Below, one piece after another: positions 9,209-18,222 of a DNA stretch of 64,000 nt. Origin of the DNA: Muribaculaceae bacterium (GTDB lineage: Bacteria > Bacteroidota > Bacteroidia > Bacteroidales > Muribaculaceae); assembly GCA_017621225.1 (NCBI GenBank), contig JAGATN010000010.1, forward strand, positions 79,748 to 143,747, in the 5' to 3' direction. The notes under the pieces are model-generated. The model did no database searches and was not told the origin of the DNA. It worked only from the letters and a program-made list of their open reading frames with translations. A program made the position numbers and the translations under genes. Every line of letters starts with the position of its first letter. Position 1 is the first letter of the stretch.

Positions 9209-10691
9209 TATCCGACAATATTTCGTACAACTTATCCATATCTACATATTTTCGTATATGCTCGGCAAGCATGTCATACTGTCGTTGACGATATGCCTCG
9301 TAATCGAATTTCTCATGCTTTGCATTAATCTTGTCGGCATACGGCTGCAATATGTAGTCGATCACCGATGCATTGTCGAGCCATCCATGCATGTAGGTGC
9401 CCATGCATCCGTAGTCGGTCCGGCACCCTTCGCAGCCGCCGTCGGCCAGACGATTCAATGGCATTGCATCGCCCGTATCGGTGGCTCCCATATGTATTTC
9501 GTAACCTTTGCAAGTCATGCCGTCACGGTCGTCAAGCGCAAACTCCACCCTACGCGTCACCTTATTTGCCGTAAGCGTGGTTCGGCACGGCAACAGGCCA
9601 AGTCCGGGCAGTGAACGTATGTCGCCCTCTACTCCTTCGGGGTCGTCAATGCTTAGTCCCATCATCTGATAACCCCCGCAAATGCCTATCACGGTCTTTC
9701 CGTTGCGACGGGCCTTCATAATGGCATGCGCCATGCCGTTACGACGTAATTCGGCCAAATCGCTTAGAGTCGATTTACTGCCGGGCAACACTATTATGTC
9801 GGCTTCGTCAAGGTCGGAAGGATTGTTTGTGTAAAACAAATTCACCCTATCGTCGAGCTCAAGCACGTTGAAATCAGTGAAGTTTGAGATATGCCTCAAC
9901 AGCACCACCGCCACATTTACCATATTGCGTTCAGGCGATCGGCCCTTATGCGACAATGCTACCGAATCTTCCTCCTCTATGTGAATGTCGGTGAAATAAG
10001 GCACAACTCCGAGCACCGGCACTCCCGAAACCTCCTCCATCAAGCGTCGGCCTTCGTCAAAGAGGCGCATGTCGCCCCTGAATTTATTGACTATGACACC
10101 TTTTATGCGCTTGCGATCGGCTTCGGTCTGCAACATTATCGACCCGTATACCGATGCGAACACTCCCCCACGGTCAATGTCGGCCACGAGTATTACGTCG
10201 GCATCGGCATGGCGGGCCATCGGCATGTTTACGAGGTCGGTGTCGCGCAGATTTATCTCCGAAATGCTTCCGGCACCTTCCATCACTATCGGATTGAAGC
10301 GTGCGGCCAGACGATCGAATGCAGCACAAACCTCGCGCCGCAACTCATCTCGGCCCTCGCGCCGAAAATAATCGTATGCATTTCGATTACCAATCGGACG
10401 ACCGTTCAACACCACTTGCGAGGTATGATCGCTCGAAGGCTTGAGAAGCAACGGATTCATATCGGTTTCGCACGGCAATCCGGCGGCTTCGGCCTGTACC
10501 GCTTGCGCGCGCCCGATTTCCAAACCGTCGGGGGTGGCATACGAATTAAGAGCCATGTTCTGAGCCTTAAACGGGCACGGAGCGTAACCGTCCTGCTTAA
10601 GCACGCGGCACAATCCGGCAGCAATTACGCTTTTGCCGACATCGCTCCCCGTACCGGCAAGCATAAAATTTTTAAGCCTGTTATGTTTCAT
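9201..10691 (-). CDS. cobQ: Cobyric acid synthase, glutamine-hydrolysing
   Basis: 496 residues from the ATG at 10691. CobQ amidates four peripheral carboxylates of adenosylcobyrinic acid a,c-diamide. The N-terminal ATP-binding LAGTGSDVGKS (11-21), the DIDRGGVFAS segment, the amidotransferase nucleophile Cys338 in GICGGYQMMG and a catalytic histidine in MHGWLDN are present. The open frame continues upstream inside pduO, but the chosen ATG overlaps the pduO TGA as ATGA (10688-10691). Confidence 0.95.
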   Translation of the reverse strand: MKHNRLKNFMLAGTGSDVGKSVIAAGLCRVLKQDGYAPCPFKAQNMALNSYATPDGLEIGRAQAVQAEAAGLPCETDMNPLLLKPSSDHTSQVVLNGRPIGNRNAYDYFRREGRDELRREVCAAFDRLAARFNPIVMEGAGSISEINLRDTDLVNMPMARHADADVILVADIDRGGVFASVYGSIMLQTEADRKRIKGVIVNKFRGDMRLFDEGRRLMEEVSGVPVLGVVPYFTDIHIEEEDSVALSHKGRSPERNMVNVAVVLLRHISNFTDFNVLELDDRVNLFYTNNPSDLDEADIIVLPGSKSTLSDLAELRRNGMAHAIMKARRNGKTVIGICGGYQMMGLSIDDPEGVEGDIRSLPGLGLLPCRTTLTANKVTRRVEFALDDRDGMTCKGYEIHMGATDTGDAMPLNRLADGGCEGCRTDYGCMGTYMHGWLDNASVIDYILQPYADKINAKHEKFDYEAYRQRQYDMLAEHIRKYVDMDKLYEILSDND

Positions 10692-11260
10692 TTTCCTGTC
10701 CTTCTGTATGAAAATGCACGCCAACGTTCCTCGTCGACTCCCTCCGACGACATTTCGCTTCGTGCCATGGCAAAAAACAAGTCCGACAAACGGTTTATCC
10801 AACGCAATATTTCGTCGGGCACCGCATCGACTTCGTTAAGCTGCCACAATCGCCGCTCGGCCCTACGAGCCACGACGCGCGCCTGATGAAGCCATCCGGC
10901 CAAAGCGGTTCCTCCGGGCAGAATAAAATGTTCGGCTGCTCCACTTTCGGCAGTAACCTCATCGATCAGCCGCTCGGTATCGTCGACCATCGACTCCGGC
11001 AATTTGTTGGGGTTTGAATCTCTCGTGTCGCTTGGCGTGGCTATGATGCTCATTACCGTCATCAAAGTCATCTGCACGTTTTTCAATGGAGTTTGCCAGC
11101 CATGATTGCCGGGCATCGCAATGCGCACCATGCCCAAAGCCACGTTGAGCTCGTCGAGCGTTCCGTTGGCCTCTATCCGTATGTCGGTTTTCGGCACGCG
11201 CATCCCTCCATGAATGGCGGTATATCCTTTGTCGCCGGTGCGGGTATATAATCGTCTCAT
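10688..11260 (-). CDS. pduO: Cob(I)alamin adenosyltransferase, PduO type
   Basis: 190 residues from the ATG at 11260. It makes the Co-C bond of adenosylated corrinoids using ATP. The N-terminal YTRTGDKGYTAIHGG, the TLDELNVALG segment and the late RAERRLWQL are the PduO-type ATP and cobalamin contacts; it is not the CobA type. Starting at 11260 gives a four-base ATGA overlap with cobB and removes 12 upstream codons that have no family resemblance. It also overlaps the cobQ start by four bases. Confidence 0.93.
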   Translation of the reverse strand: MRRLYTRTGDKGYTAIHGGMRVPKTDIRIEANGTLDELNVALGMVRIAMPGNHGWQTPLKNVQMTLMTVMSIIATPSDTRDSNPNKLPESMVDDTERLIDEVTAESGAAEHFILPGGTALAGWLHQARVVARRAERRLWQLNEVDAVPDEILRWINRLSDLFFAMARSEMSSEGVDEERWRAFSYRRTGK

Positions 11261-12585
11261 AAGTTCCAAAGCTTTAATATGTCGGTTTCGCCCCAATAAA
11301 GATGCGTATAACCGGCAAATACATTTTTATGCCTGTACAATGCCGTCGACACCTTCTGCCCTTTGGCATTATACTGCTCGGCAACGGAGGCTAATGCATC
11401 GGGATTCACCAACTTCGAATAATGAAATTCGTGCCCCCTGATCTCCGGGAAGCCGACAATATGCACCAACCGATATCCGAGCGTAAGGCGCGCCTGATTC
11501 ATGGTGCATTCAAACGGCATCACGCCGCACATGCGTTTTCCGTCAATAGAATCGGAGATATACAACAATCCGCCACATTCGGCGAGAATACGCCCTCCGC
11601 TTTCAGCAAACCGTTTTATGTCACTGCGCATTGCGGCATTGGCCTCCAATTGTTCGGCATACATTTCGGGGTACCCCCCCGGCAGATAAACTATGTCGGC
11701 ATCAGGCAATGCGGCATCATGAATCGGCGAAAATTCCACAATCGACACATCGTATCGGGCATTTCGTTTCAGGGCCGCAATATTTTCAGCATAAACGAAA
11801 TTAAACGCATCGTCATGAGCCATGGCCACCGTGAGCGGCGAGCGCGACGGCGATTTGTCGCAATCGCTTTCGACCGGTTGGAATGGTCTTGCCGAAATTT
11901 CAAGCAAGCGGTCGACATTTACGGTCGACGCTACGGCTTCGGCCGCCAATTCGGCAAATTCGTCCATTTTCCGGGCATTGTCGATAGTAAGTCCGAGATG
12001 TCGCGACGGCACCTCAAGTCCGGGCATACGTTTCACATATCCCAAGCACTCCACTCCGGCATCGATGCATGCTCTCTCAAGCATGGCAAAATGAGAGTCG
12101 GAAGCGACTTTATTGAACACCGCTCCGAGAATCTCAACCTGAGGATTAAAATGCTTGAACCCGTATATCAATGCTCCGACGGAATAGGCGGTAGATGCGG
12201 AATTCACCACCAATACGACCGGCAATCCGAGAGCCACTGCAACATCGGCCGTGCTGCCTTTCATATTGTCGTATCCGTCAAAAAGCCCCATGACACCTTC
12301 AACTACCGACACATCGCCCAATGCGCCATATCGACAATACACATCCTTTACGTGCCGTTCGGTGCCCATGTACATATCGAGATTAACCGATTCCCTACCC
12401 GACGCCACACGATGAAACTGCGTGTCGATGTAGTCCGGTCCGCATTTGAATGGCGACACGTTCAAGCCCCGCTGTCGCAAAGCACGCAAAAGACCCATGG
12501 TAAATGTGGTTTTTCCGCTACCCGACGAGGCGGCAGCTACTACGAAACCTGATTTCAAGCAGTTTTTGACGATTGGCTTTTTCAC
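11257..12585 (-). CDS. cobB: Cobyrinate a,c-diamide synthase
   Basis: A 442-residue glutamine-dependent amidase (CobB/CbiA family), acting before CobQ on the a and c carboxylates of the corrin. Visible are the P-loop SSGSGKTTFT (20-29), the glutaminase cysteine Cys337 in ECGGLLYI and the conserved GHEFHYS near the C terminus. The presence of this step suggests the organism handles cobyrinate and not only salvaged cobinamide, although no corrin-ring genes are in the window. It starts 56 bases after the Acg-like gene on the same strand. Confidence 0.95.
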   Translation of the reverse strand: MKKPIVKNCLKSGFVVAAASSGSGKTTFTMGLLRALRQRGLNVSPFKCGPDYIDTQFHRVASGRESVNLDMYMGTERHVKDVYCRYGALGDVSVVEGVMGLFDGYDNMKGSTADVAVALGLPVVLVVNSASTAYSVGALIYGFKHFNPQVEILGAVFNKVASDSHFAMLERACIDAGVECLGYVKRMPGLEVPSRHLGLTIDNARKMDEFAELAAEAVASTVNVDRLLEISARPFQPVESDCDKSPSRSPLTVAMAHDDAFNFVYAENIAALKRNARYDVSIVEFSPIHDAALPDADIVYLPGGYPEMYAEQLEANAAMRSDIKRFAESGGRILAECGGLLYISDSIDGKRMCGVMPFECTMNQARLTLGYRLVHIVGFPEIRGHEFHYSKLVNPDALASVAEQYNAKGQKVSTALYRHKNVFAGYTHLYWGETDILKLWNL

Positions 12586-12641
12586 ATCACAAAGTTATAT
12601 AACAACTCCGACAAAAGGAAACCGTAAAGACTCTTTTTGAA

Positions 12642-13649
12642 TCAACCGACAAGAATGGACGACAACGGGTGACGCAAAGATTTCAAAGGTTGGCCTTGCG
12701 CATATCCCAATCGCAGAGCCATCACAGGCGCTTCGTTGCCATAAGGCAGCTCATACATCAATCGCTTAGCCAAGGTAGAGCATTCGAAGGGCTGAGAGAG
12801 AAAAGAGAACGATACGCCGAGTGACGTAGCCACCAACATGAAGCGCTGAAGCGTGCGTCCGAGCGAAACCCATCCCGTCATATTGTCGCTAACGGTGTTA
12901 AACAATACCAAGTGCGACGAGCTGTTGATATGTTTCAACATCGACGCATTCTGACTCTTTACCGACAATGCCATACCCATGAGGAATCGGCCAAGCCATC
13001 CCGGCATCGGGGGCACACCGCCCATCAAACGTGTTGCAAGCCCGTCGTGCGTCTTCAATTCATCGCCAAGATTGAATCGCATGGCGTTTATGAGCTCACG
13101 CTTGACTTCGGGCGTTTCGAGCTGTCGTTTGTTACCATCCAATATGTAACGAGTAAGTATGTCGGCCTCTACATTCCCGATGGGGAGCATATGCATCCTG
13201 ACGCCATATTCGGGCGTTATGTCCGACAACGCTTGAAGATGTTGCTGAGTAAGACGCGATCCGTCATATTTACGACGGTCGACACGCCGCTCCGCAATCA
13301 TGGGATATAACGGATCGGGGGTCACGCGATAATTATGTTCGAGATCAAACGTATAGGCTCCGTTATTCATCATATTGGTGCGCACTATCTCAAATCGTCG
13401 CGTGGCGGCTGCTATCGATAGATTTTCAATGGCACACCCCATGCTGACGAACAATTGACGATTGTTGGGATCAGATGCCTTAAGCGACTTGCGCTTATCA
13501 GGAATTATGGTAAGGCTGTAATCATTGGCCATAAATACCCACGGTTGAATATTGTGCGGCGACGGCGCTTGCCCCGCGCTCAACAATATGTCGCGAACAT
13601 CCAAATCCATCTCTTTTTTCTTATTACCTTCAAGATATTCCATATGCAT
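12642..13649 (-). CDS. Acg-like nitroreductase-fold FMN-binding oxidoreductase
   Basis: 335 residues if the ATG at 13649 is used; it overlaps the TGA of the upstream ATPase gene as TGATG, and a second ATG follows at 13643. The motif SAGQAPSPHNIQPWVF near the N terminus is the FMN-phosphate contact of nitroreductase-fold proteins. LYPMIAERRVDRRKYD in the middle and a C-terminal LRLGYAQG match the Acg (Rv3131-like) subgroup. Substrate unknown. The position next to cobB raises the idea of a BluB-like role in making dimethylbenzimidazole, but the Acg-type length and layout argue against BluB. Confidence 0.75.
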   Translation of the reverse strand: MHMEYLEGNKKKEMDLDVRDILLSAGQAPSPHNIQPWVFMANDYSLTIIPDKRKSLKASDPNNRQLFVSMGCAIENLSIAAATRRFEIVRTNMMNNGAYTFDLEHNYRVTPDPLYPMIAERRVDRRKYDGSRLTQQHLQALSDITPEYGVRMHMLPIGNVEADILTRYILDGNKRQLETPEVKRELINAMRFNLGDELKTHDGLATRLMGGVPPMPGWLGRFLMGMALSVKSQNASMLKHINSSSHLVLFNTVSDNMTGWVSLGRTLQRFMLVATSLGVSFSFLSQPFECSTLAKRLMYELPYGNEAPVMALRLGYAQGQPLKSLRHPLSSILVG

Positions 13650-16318
13650 CAACCTTTAATCCGTTTAAAAGCCCTAATCACCTCGCCGATGAGCAATACC
13701 GGCGATGTCAACACCACGATCCATATCCAATCAGACAACGACAAGGGGGTTACATTGAGCAATTCGCCACCAAACGTAACTATCAATATCTGACCTACCA
13801 ATATGATGGTTGATATGAAAATGAACTCGCCGCATTTATGGAGTCGGAATGCCGAATTGCGAGTGGCATATGCCCGGGCATTAAACATGTTCCAGAACTG
13901 CAGCATGACAAATATGGTGAAAAACAGACTAACTTCGTAATCCGACAAGCCTTTGTACTTGCCCAACACGGGGTGAAACAGATCGGTGACCGAGGACACC
14001 GACGAGTGCTCGAGTACCCATAATATGGCGCACATTATCACGGCAAACAGCAACCCGACGCCCAATATGGAAAAACGCATCGCTCCCGACAGCATAAAGG
14101 CATGGCGATCGCGCGGACGCTCGTTCATCACCGACGCCGACGGCGGCAACGACGCCAACGCCATGGCGGCAAACGTGTCCATTACCAGATTGACCCATAA
14201 CATTTGAGTGACGGTAAGCGGTACGGCCGTGCCCATGAAGGCCCCGGCAAGCACCACCAGACAGGCCGCAACATTAACGGTCATCTGGAACAGGACGAAA
14301 CGCTGTATGTTGCGATACAACGAACGTCCCCACATAACCGCGCGGCTTATGCTCGTAAAGGAGTTGTCGATTATGGTTATGTCGCTTGCCTCCTTTGCCA
14401 CCGACGTGCCGTCGCCCATCGAAAGACCCACGTCGGCCGATTTCAATGCCGGAGCATCGTTAGTGCCATCGCCCGTTACGGCAACCACTTCGTCATTCGA
14501 CTTCAGAGCCATGACGAGGCGCTTTTTGTCCATCGGACGAGCACGTGCCACGATTTTTATCGATTGTACGCGCTGCTTCAAGTCGTCATCGGTCATGGCC
14601 TCGATTTCCGAGCCGGTGATGATATTCGAATCGGTGTCGGAATCGGTCCATAATCCGATTCGGCGACCGATTTCGCGCGCGGTAGCCGAAGTGTCGCCGG
14701 TCACGATCTTTACTTTCACTCCGGCGTGAATGCATTCGGCAATGGCATCGGGAACGTCATCGCGCACCGGATCCAATATGGCCACCAAGCCTTGAAATAT
14801 CAGGTCGGAGGGAGCTCCGTCGCTCACCGACGCCGGACGGTCGTCAACGGCAAGCGGCTTGTATGCGAATGCAAGCGTGCGCATAGCCTTCGACTGATAT
14901 TCGGCAAGGCGCTTACGCACGTCGTCGAACGACGCATCACCTTCGGCCGACTTGCACATCGACATTACTATTTCAGGCGCGCCCTTTACAATCAGCAGCC
15001 TGTCGCCATCAGGCATGACCACATCGGAGGCCATGTATTTAAGATCGGTGCTGAATGGGATTTCAGCTATCCGCTTCACTTCATTGCGCAGCGTCCGATA
15101 ATCGTAGCCATTGGCAGCAAGCCAAAGCAGCAGTGCGCCTTCGGTAGGATTGCCAACCACCTTCGGGGCATCGGGATTCGACATATCGAGCTGAGCGGTT
15201 GAATTAACCGCCATGCACGATGCGATGCGCCTGCGGCAGGCATCGCCTTCGCAGGGAAAATCGGCCGTTTCCACTTGCATCTGATTGCGCGTCAACGTAC
15301 CGGTTTTATCGGTGCATATCACGGTGGTGGCCCCCATCGTTTCGCAAGCATGCAATTTGCGCACCAGATTGTGGGTTTTCAGCATTCGCCTCATGCTGTA
15401 TGCAAGGCTCAGAGTAACCGCCATGGGCAAGCCCTCGGGAACGGCAACCACTATAAGCGTGACGGCAAGCATGACGGTTTGCAGAAAATATGCCAAAAAT
15501 TCTATCCTGTCAGCATTGCCACCCGTTTCAAGAACGTACATCAGAATTCGCCCTACAATCACGAGCGATGCAACCAAATAGCTGGCCTTGGCCACGAGCG
15601 CACCGATGCGATCGAGCTGCTCATTCAACGGAGTGCGCACCGAATCGTCTATTTTTACCGATTCAAACACTTTTCCGTTTTCGGTGGCATCGCCTACGGC
15701 CATCACGCGCGCTACGCCATGACCCTCCACCACCTTTGTGCCACGATACACCATGTCAGACGGATATGTAGCCTCCGACTTGAACTTATCGGGATCGGTG
15801 GTCTTGCCGCATATCGGTTCGCCCGTAAGCGTCGACTCATCCACTTTCAGCTCTACGGCTTCGAGCAATTTAGCATCGGCAGGAATCTCCTGTCCGGCCG
15901 ACAGCATCACAATGTCGCCAACAACCACATCCCTACGCGGCACTTCGGTGACATTGCCATCGCGCATCACTATCACAGGCTCCTCGTCGTTGACCTGATT
16001 GAGCACCGCGAACTCTCGTTCGGCCTGCTTTTCAAACAAGAAGCTCAAACCGGTAGCAAGCATTATGGCAATGAATATGCCCACCGGCTCAAAAAATACC
16101 ACCTTACCTTTGTCAAGACCTATGTATTCATAAAACGATATGGCTATCGAAAGCACTCCGGCCACAAGAAGTATTATGATCAACGGGTCTTTGAATTTAC
16201 ATAAAAACTGCCGCAGCCATGACTCTTTACTTGCAGGAGTCAAAACATTACGGCCATATTTGGCCCGGCTTTCAAGCACTTCCGCCGAAGTCAGGCCTTT
16301 ATATTTGATGTCATCCAT
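13649..16318 (-). CDS. Calcium-translocating P-type ATPase, PMCA/SERCA type
   Basis: An 889-residue full-length P2-type ATPase. It has a cation-transporter N-terminal domain, TLTGEP (163-168, actuator domain), the ion-coordinating PEGLP in M4 (294-298), the phosphorylated Asp337 in CTDKTGT, the hinge GDGTNDAPALK and six C-terminal helices. It probably exports Ca2+ from the cytosol using ATP. It starts an overlapping run of minus-strand genes leading into the cobalamin operon; that link looks positional, and no role in B12 metabolism is implied. A -7 box lies at 16337-16344. Confidence 0.93.
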   Translation of the reverse strand: MDDIKYKGLTSAEVLESRAKYGRNVLTPASKESWLRQFLCKFKDPLIIILLVAGVLSIAISFYEYIGLDKGKVVFFEPVGIFIAIMLATGLSFLFEKQAEREFAVLNQVNDEEPVIVMRDGNVTEVPRRDVVVGDIVMLSAGQEIPADAKLLEAVELKVDESTLTGEPICGKTTDPDKFKSEATYPSDMVYRGTKVVEGHGVARVMAVGDATENGKVFESVKIDDSVRTPLNEQLDRIGALVAKASYLVASLVIVGRILMYVLETGGNADRIEFLAYFLQTVMLAVTLIVVAVPEGLPMAVTLSLAYSMRRMLKTHNLVRKLHACETMGATTVICTDKTGTLTRNQMQVETADFPCEGDACRRRIASCMAVNSTAQLDMSNPDAPKVVGNPTEGALLLWLAANGYDYRTLRNEVKRIAEIPFSTDLKYMASDVVMPDGDRLLIVKGAPEIVMSMCKSAEGDASFDDVRKRLAEYQSKAMRTLAFAYKPLAVDDRPASVSDGAPSDLIFQGLVAILDPVRDDVPDAIAECIHAGVKVKIVTGDTSATAREIGRRIGLWTDSDTDSNIITGSEIEAMTDDDLKQRVQSIKIVARARPMDKKRLVMALKSNDEVVAVTGDGTNDAPALKSADVGLSMGDGTSVAKEASDITIIDNSFTSISRAVMWGRSLYRNIQRFVLFQMTVNVAACLVVLAGAFMGTAVPLTVTQMLWVNLVMDTFAAMALASLPPSASVMNERPRDRHAFMLSGAMRFSILGVGLLFAVIMCAILWVLEHSSVSSVTDLFHPVLGKYKGLSDYEVSLFFTIFVMLQFWNMFNARAYATRNSAFRLHKCGEFIFISTIILVGQILIVTFGGELLNVTPLSLSDWIWIVVLTSPVLLIGEVIRAFKRIKG

Positions 16319-16336
16319 AAGCGACTATTTGAGCTA

Positions 16337-16344
16337 CAAATTTA
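16337..16344 (-). promoter_or_regulatory. Bacteroidetes -7 box TAAATTTG for the ATPase-to-cbiB run
   Basis: An exact TAnnTTTG match, 19 bases before the ATPase ATG at 16318. It is the only clear promoter seen upstream of the seven-gene minus-strand run. No cobalamin riboswitch core is visible between it and the start codon. Confidence 0.6.
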
Positions 16345-16428
16345 ACACATTTTCCGTTCATAACCCTCATAATTGCGCCTCAACTTGACGCGTTCAGACA
16401 TAAAAGAATGATCACATCAAAATAATTC

Positions 16429-16463
16429 GCTCCTGAAAAACGCTTGAATTATTTTTCAGGAGC
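16429..16463. terminator. Strong hairpin terminator
   Basis: A 12-bp perfect stem (GCTCCTGAAAAA at 16429-16440 with its complement at 16452-16463) around an 11-base loop. The A-rich and T-rich inner stem gives it terminator character on the minus strand, downstream of the small gene at 16513. Confidence 0.65.
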
Positions 16464-16512
16464 AAATATGGATGTTTTTTATGTACCTTAACACGCGCCG
16501 TTTAAACGCGCT

Positions 16513-16761
16513 TCATTTATTTGCGTAACCGATAACCGTCGGGCTTTCGACATCGACCCCGAACTGTTGCGCCTTGCTGAGTATGGCCCTTGCCAACCGT
16601 GGGCGTAGTTCTTCAGGACAATATCTGAAATATGCCTCGGCCGCGCGCACATGCGCTGCATCGGGCATCGGGTATTCCCTGCGCTCGGGAAGTCCGTACA
16701 CCGAATCGGGCAATTCCTTTTTTTCTTCGTATGAGAGTCTGTCGCTCATAGATGTCAACAT
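16513..16761 (-). CDS. Small conserved hypothetical protein
   Basis: 82 residues from the ATG at 16761, or 78 from the ATG at 16749. The core SYEEKKELPDSVYGLPERR with a following PMPDAAHVRAAEAYFRYCP resembles the 'LPDSxFGxPxxRxYPxxDxxHVxxA' segment seen in small phage-associated and DUF6582-type proteins. Whether it is a cytosolic housekeeping protein or a phage relic cannot be told. It begins one base after the stop of the outer-membrane protein gene on the same strand, so the two are likely co-transcribed. Confidence 0.7.
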   Translation of the reverse strand: MLTSMSDRLSYEEKKELPDSVYGLPERREYPMPDAAHVRAAEAYFRYCPEELRPRLARAILSKAQQFGVDVESPTVIGYANK

Positions 16762-17280
16762 TTAAAGATTTATTCTAAATCCGGCCTGCAACAAGCCTTG
16801 AGCGCCGAAACCGGCTTCGCCAAACATCGTAAAGCTTCGGCTAAGTTGCACCTCGGCGCAAAGAGGCGATGCCTGGAAAGCGAAGTAACCCTTGTTGTAT
16901 GCATCATCGGGATAGGTGAGATGCGAAATGTCGGCACCAATGCCACCGTGGGCATATACCGTGCATATGCTGTTTTTATAATAGTCGTAACGCAAGTTCA
17001 TCATAATGACATGATAGTATATCTTTGCCGATTTGTGGCCTTTCACCGACGTACTCGAAAAGGTGTACGACGGACCCAGCCAAAGGTCACGCGCCACTTT
17101 GAAGTTAGCGGCAAACGTAAGAGCACCCCACGCATTGTCAACACCATGCCACCCGTCATGCATATCGCAGGCATCCATTTGGGTATATCCACCATAGCTT
17201 ACCGATATGTTTTTGGTCTGGGCATTTACACCCAACGAAGCTCCGATAGCGAGCATAAGTATCAATACGAACTTTTTCAT
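16762..17280 (-). CDS. Small outer-membrane beta-barrel-like protein
   Basis: 172 residues with a Sec signal peptide (MKKFVLILMLAIGASLGVNAQ) and a body of alternating polar and aromatic strands (for example LWLGPSYTFSS, MMNLRYDYYKN, MFGEAGFGAQGLLQAGFRINL). It ends in a hydrophobic beta-strand as outer-membrane barrels do. Eight or so strands could form a small OmpW/OmpX-like barrel. Function unknown. No TAnnTTTG box was found directly upstream. Confidence 0.75.
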   Translation of the reverse strand: MKKFVLILMLAIGASLGVNAQTKNISVSYGGYTQMDACDMHDGWHGVDNAWGALTFAANFKVARDLWLGPSYTFSSTSVKGHKSAKIYYHVIMMNLRYDYYKNSICTVYAHGGIGADISHLTYPDDAYNKGYFAFQASPLCAEVQLSRSFTMFGEAGFGAQGLLQAGFRINL

Positions 17281-17455
17281 AAATCTTTAAATATTTAAAT
17301 AAGTTAAACGTACCATTACAACACCACCAACAAACATTTTGTTGGGTACCGCCAATAGAAAAATCAGATTTTATGCAGTGGTGATGCCGCTACCGCAAAA
17401 CATCGCGAGTCATGCAATATATTGTCAAAAGAGTTAAAAGAGCAAAAGTAACCGA

Positions 17456-18217
17456 CTATACGATCACGTGTCTGTCAGGGATGAAATTGTGGTGTTCATT
17501 GGCGAAAACGTACCCTAATTGATTGGACAGACATTGGGTTTTACCAATCTTGGCATCAATATTTGTATGCGAATGTCCGTAAATCCAATAGTCAATGTTG
17601 CTATCAACGATATAGTCCTCCAGTTCTACGGTGAATGCTCCGTTTGCCTTGCTACCCTGAAACTTTGGATGAAGCATACGGAATGACGGCACATAATGGG
17701 TGACGACAATCTTGTTGGTGGCCTTTGACCGTGCCACTGCATCTTTGATGAATGTCAGGCAACGTTTATGTTCGGCATTGAACTTGGCAAAAGTCATTAG
17801 TTCACCTTCATATAATATACGGCGAAAATCGCTGACCACCTGTTCCGTATAATATGCATTCTCCAATGGAATCCTTGACCAAAGAGTAGACATAATAATA
17901 TCCGTGTCATCAAATTGCACAATACCATTATAATGACTGAACACATTGGGGCGTATCTCCATGACATAGCCATCGGGCAATGTCGCCACATCATAAAATT
18001 TGTAAAACTCATGGTTGCCCATACAACAATGCACTTCCTTATAGTTTTCTGATGCCCAATTCCAGAACGGATGTTTGGAATAGTTATCATCACCAAGATA
18101 ACCAATGTCGCCGGCAAGAAGCAACACATCGCCCTTCACTTCCAAAGGATGGGCTTTGAGATAACGCCAGTTGTCGGCAAACTCCAAATGCAAATCGGAT
18201 GCGTATTGTATCTTCAT
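17456..18217 (-). CDS. Calcineurin-like metallophosphoesterase, third gene of a nucleotidyltransferase toxin-antitoxin operon
   Basis: 253 residues with the full metallophosphoesterase motif set: SDLHLEF (Asp8, His10), AGDIGYLGD, GNHEFYKF, THYVPSFR and YGHSHTNID. There is no signal peptide, so it should be cytosolic. The gene starts only 5 bases after the stop of the nucleotidyltransferase gene, on the same strand and with similar base composition, so it belongs to that operon. Substrate unknown; given the partner it may act on a nucleotidylated RNA or protein, which is inference only. Confidence 0.85.
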   Translation of the reverse strand: MKIQYASDLHLEFADNWRYLKAHPLEVKGDVLLLAGDIGYLGDDNYSKHPFWNWASENYKEVHCCMGNHEFYKFYDVATLPDGYVMEIRPNVFSHYNGIVQFDDTDIIMSTLWSRIPLENAYYTEQVVSDFRRILYEGELMTFAKFNAEHKRCLTFIKDAVARSKATNKIVVTHYVPSFRMLHPKFQGSKANGAFTVELEDYIVDSNIDYWIYGHSHTNIDAKIGKTQCLSNQLGYVFANEHHNFIPDRHVIV

Positions 18218-18222
18218 CTTAA

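Noticed and set aside
9891-10886. A 331-codon frame antisense to cobQ and pduO
   Set aside because: A shadow of two well-supported genes; the translation has no recognisable motif.
12642-13649. Considered as BluB (dimethylbenzimidazole synthase)
   Set aside because: The fold family fits, but the length (about 335 residues) and the Acg-type layout differ from the shorter BluB; only the position near cob genes favours it.
17327-17345. Small CCAACAAA/TTTGTTGG hairpin upstream of the outer-membrane protein gene
   Set aside because: The stem is short and AT-rich with no T-run on either strand; a terminator or operator role cannot be supported.
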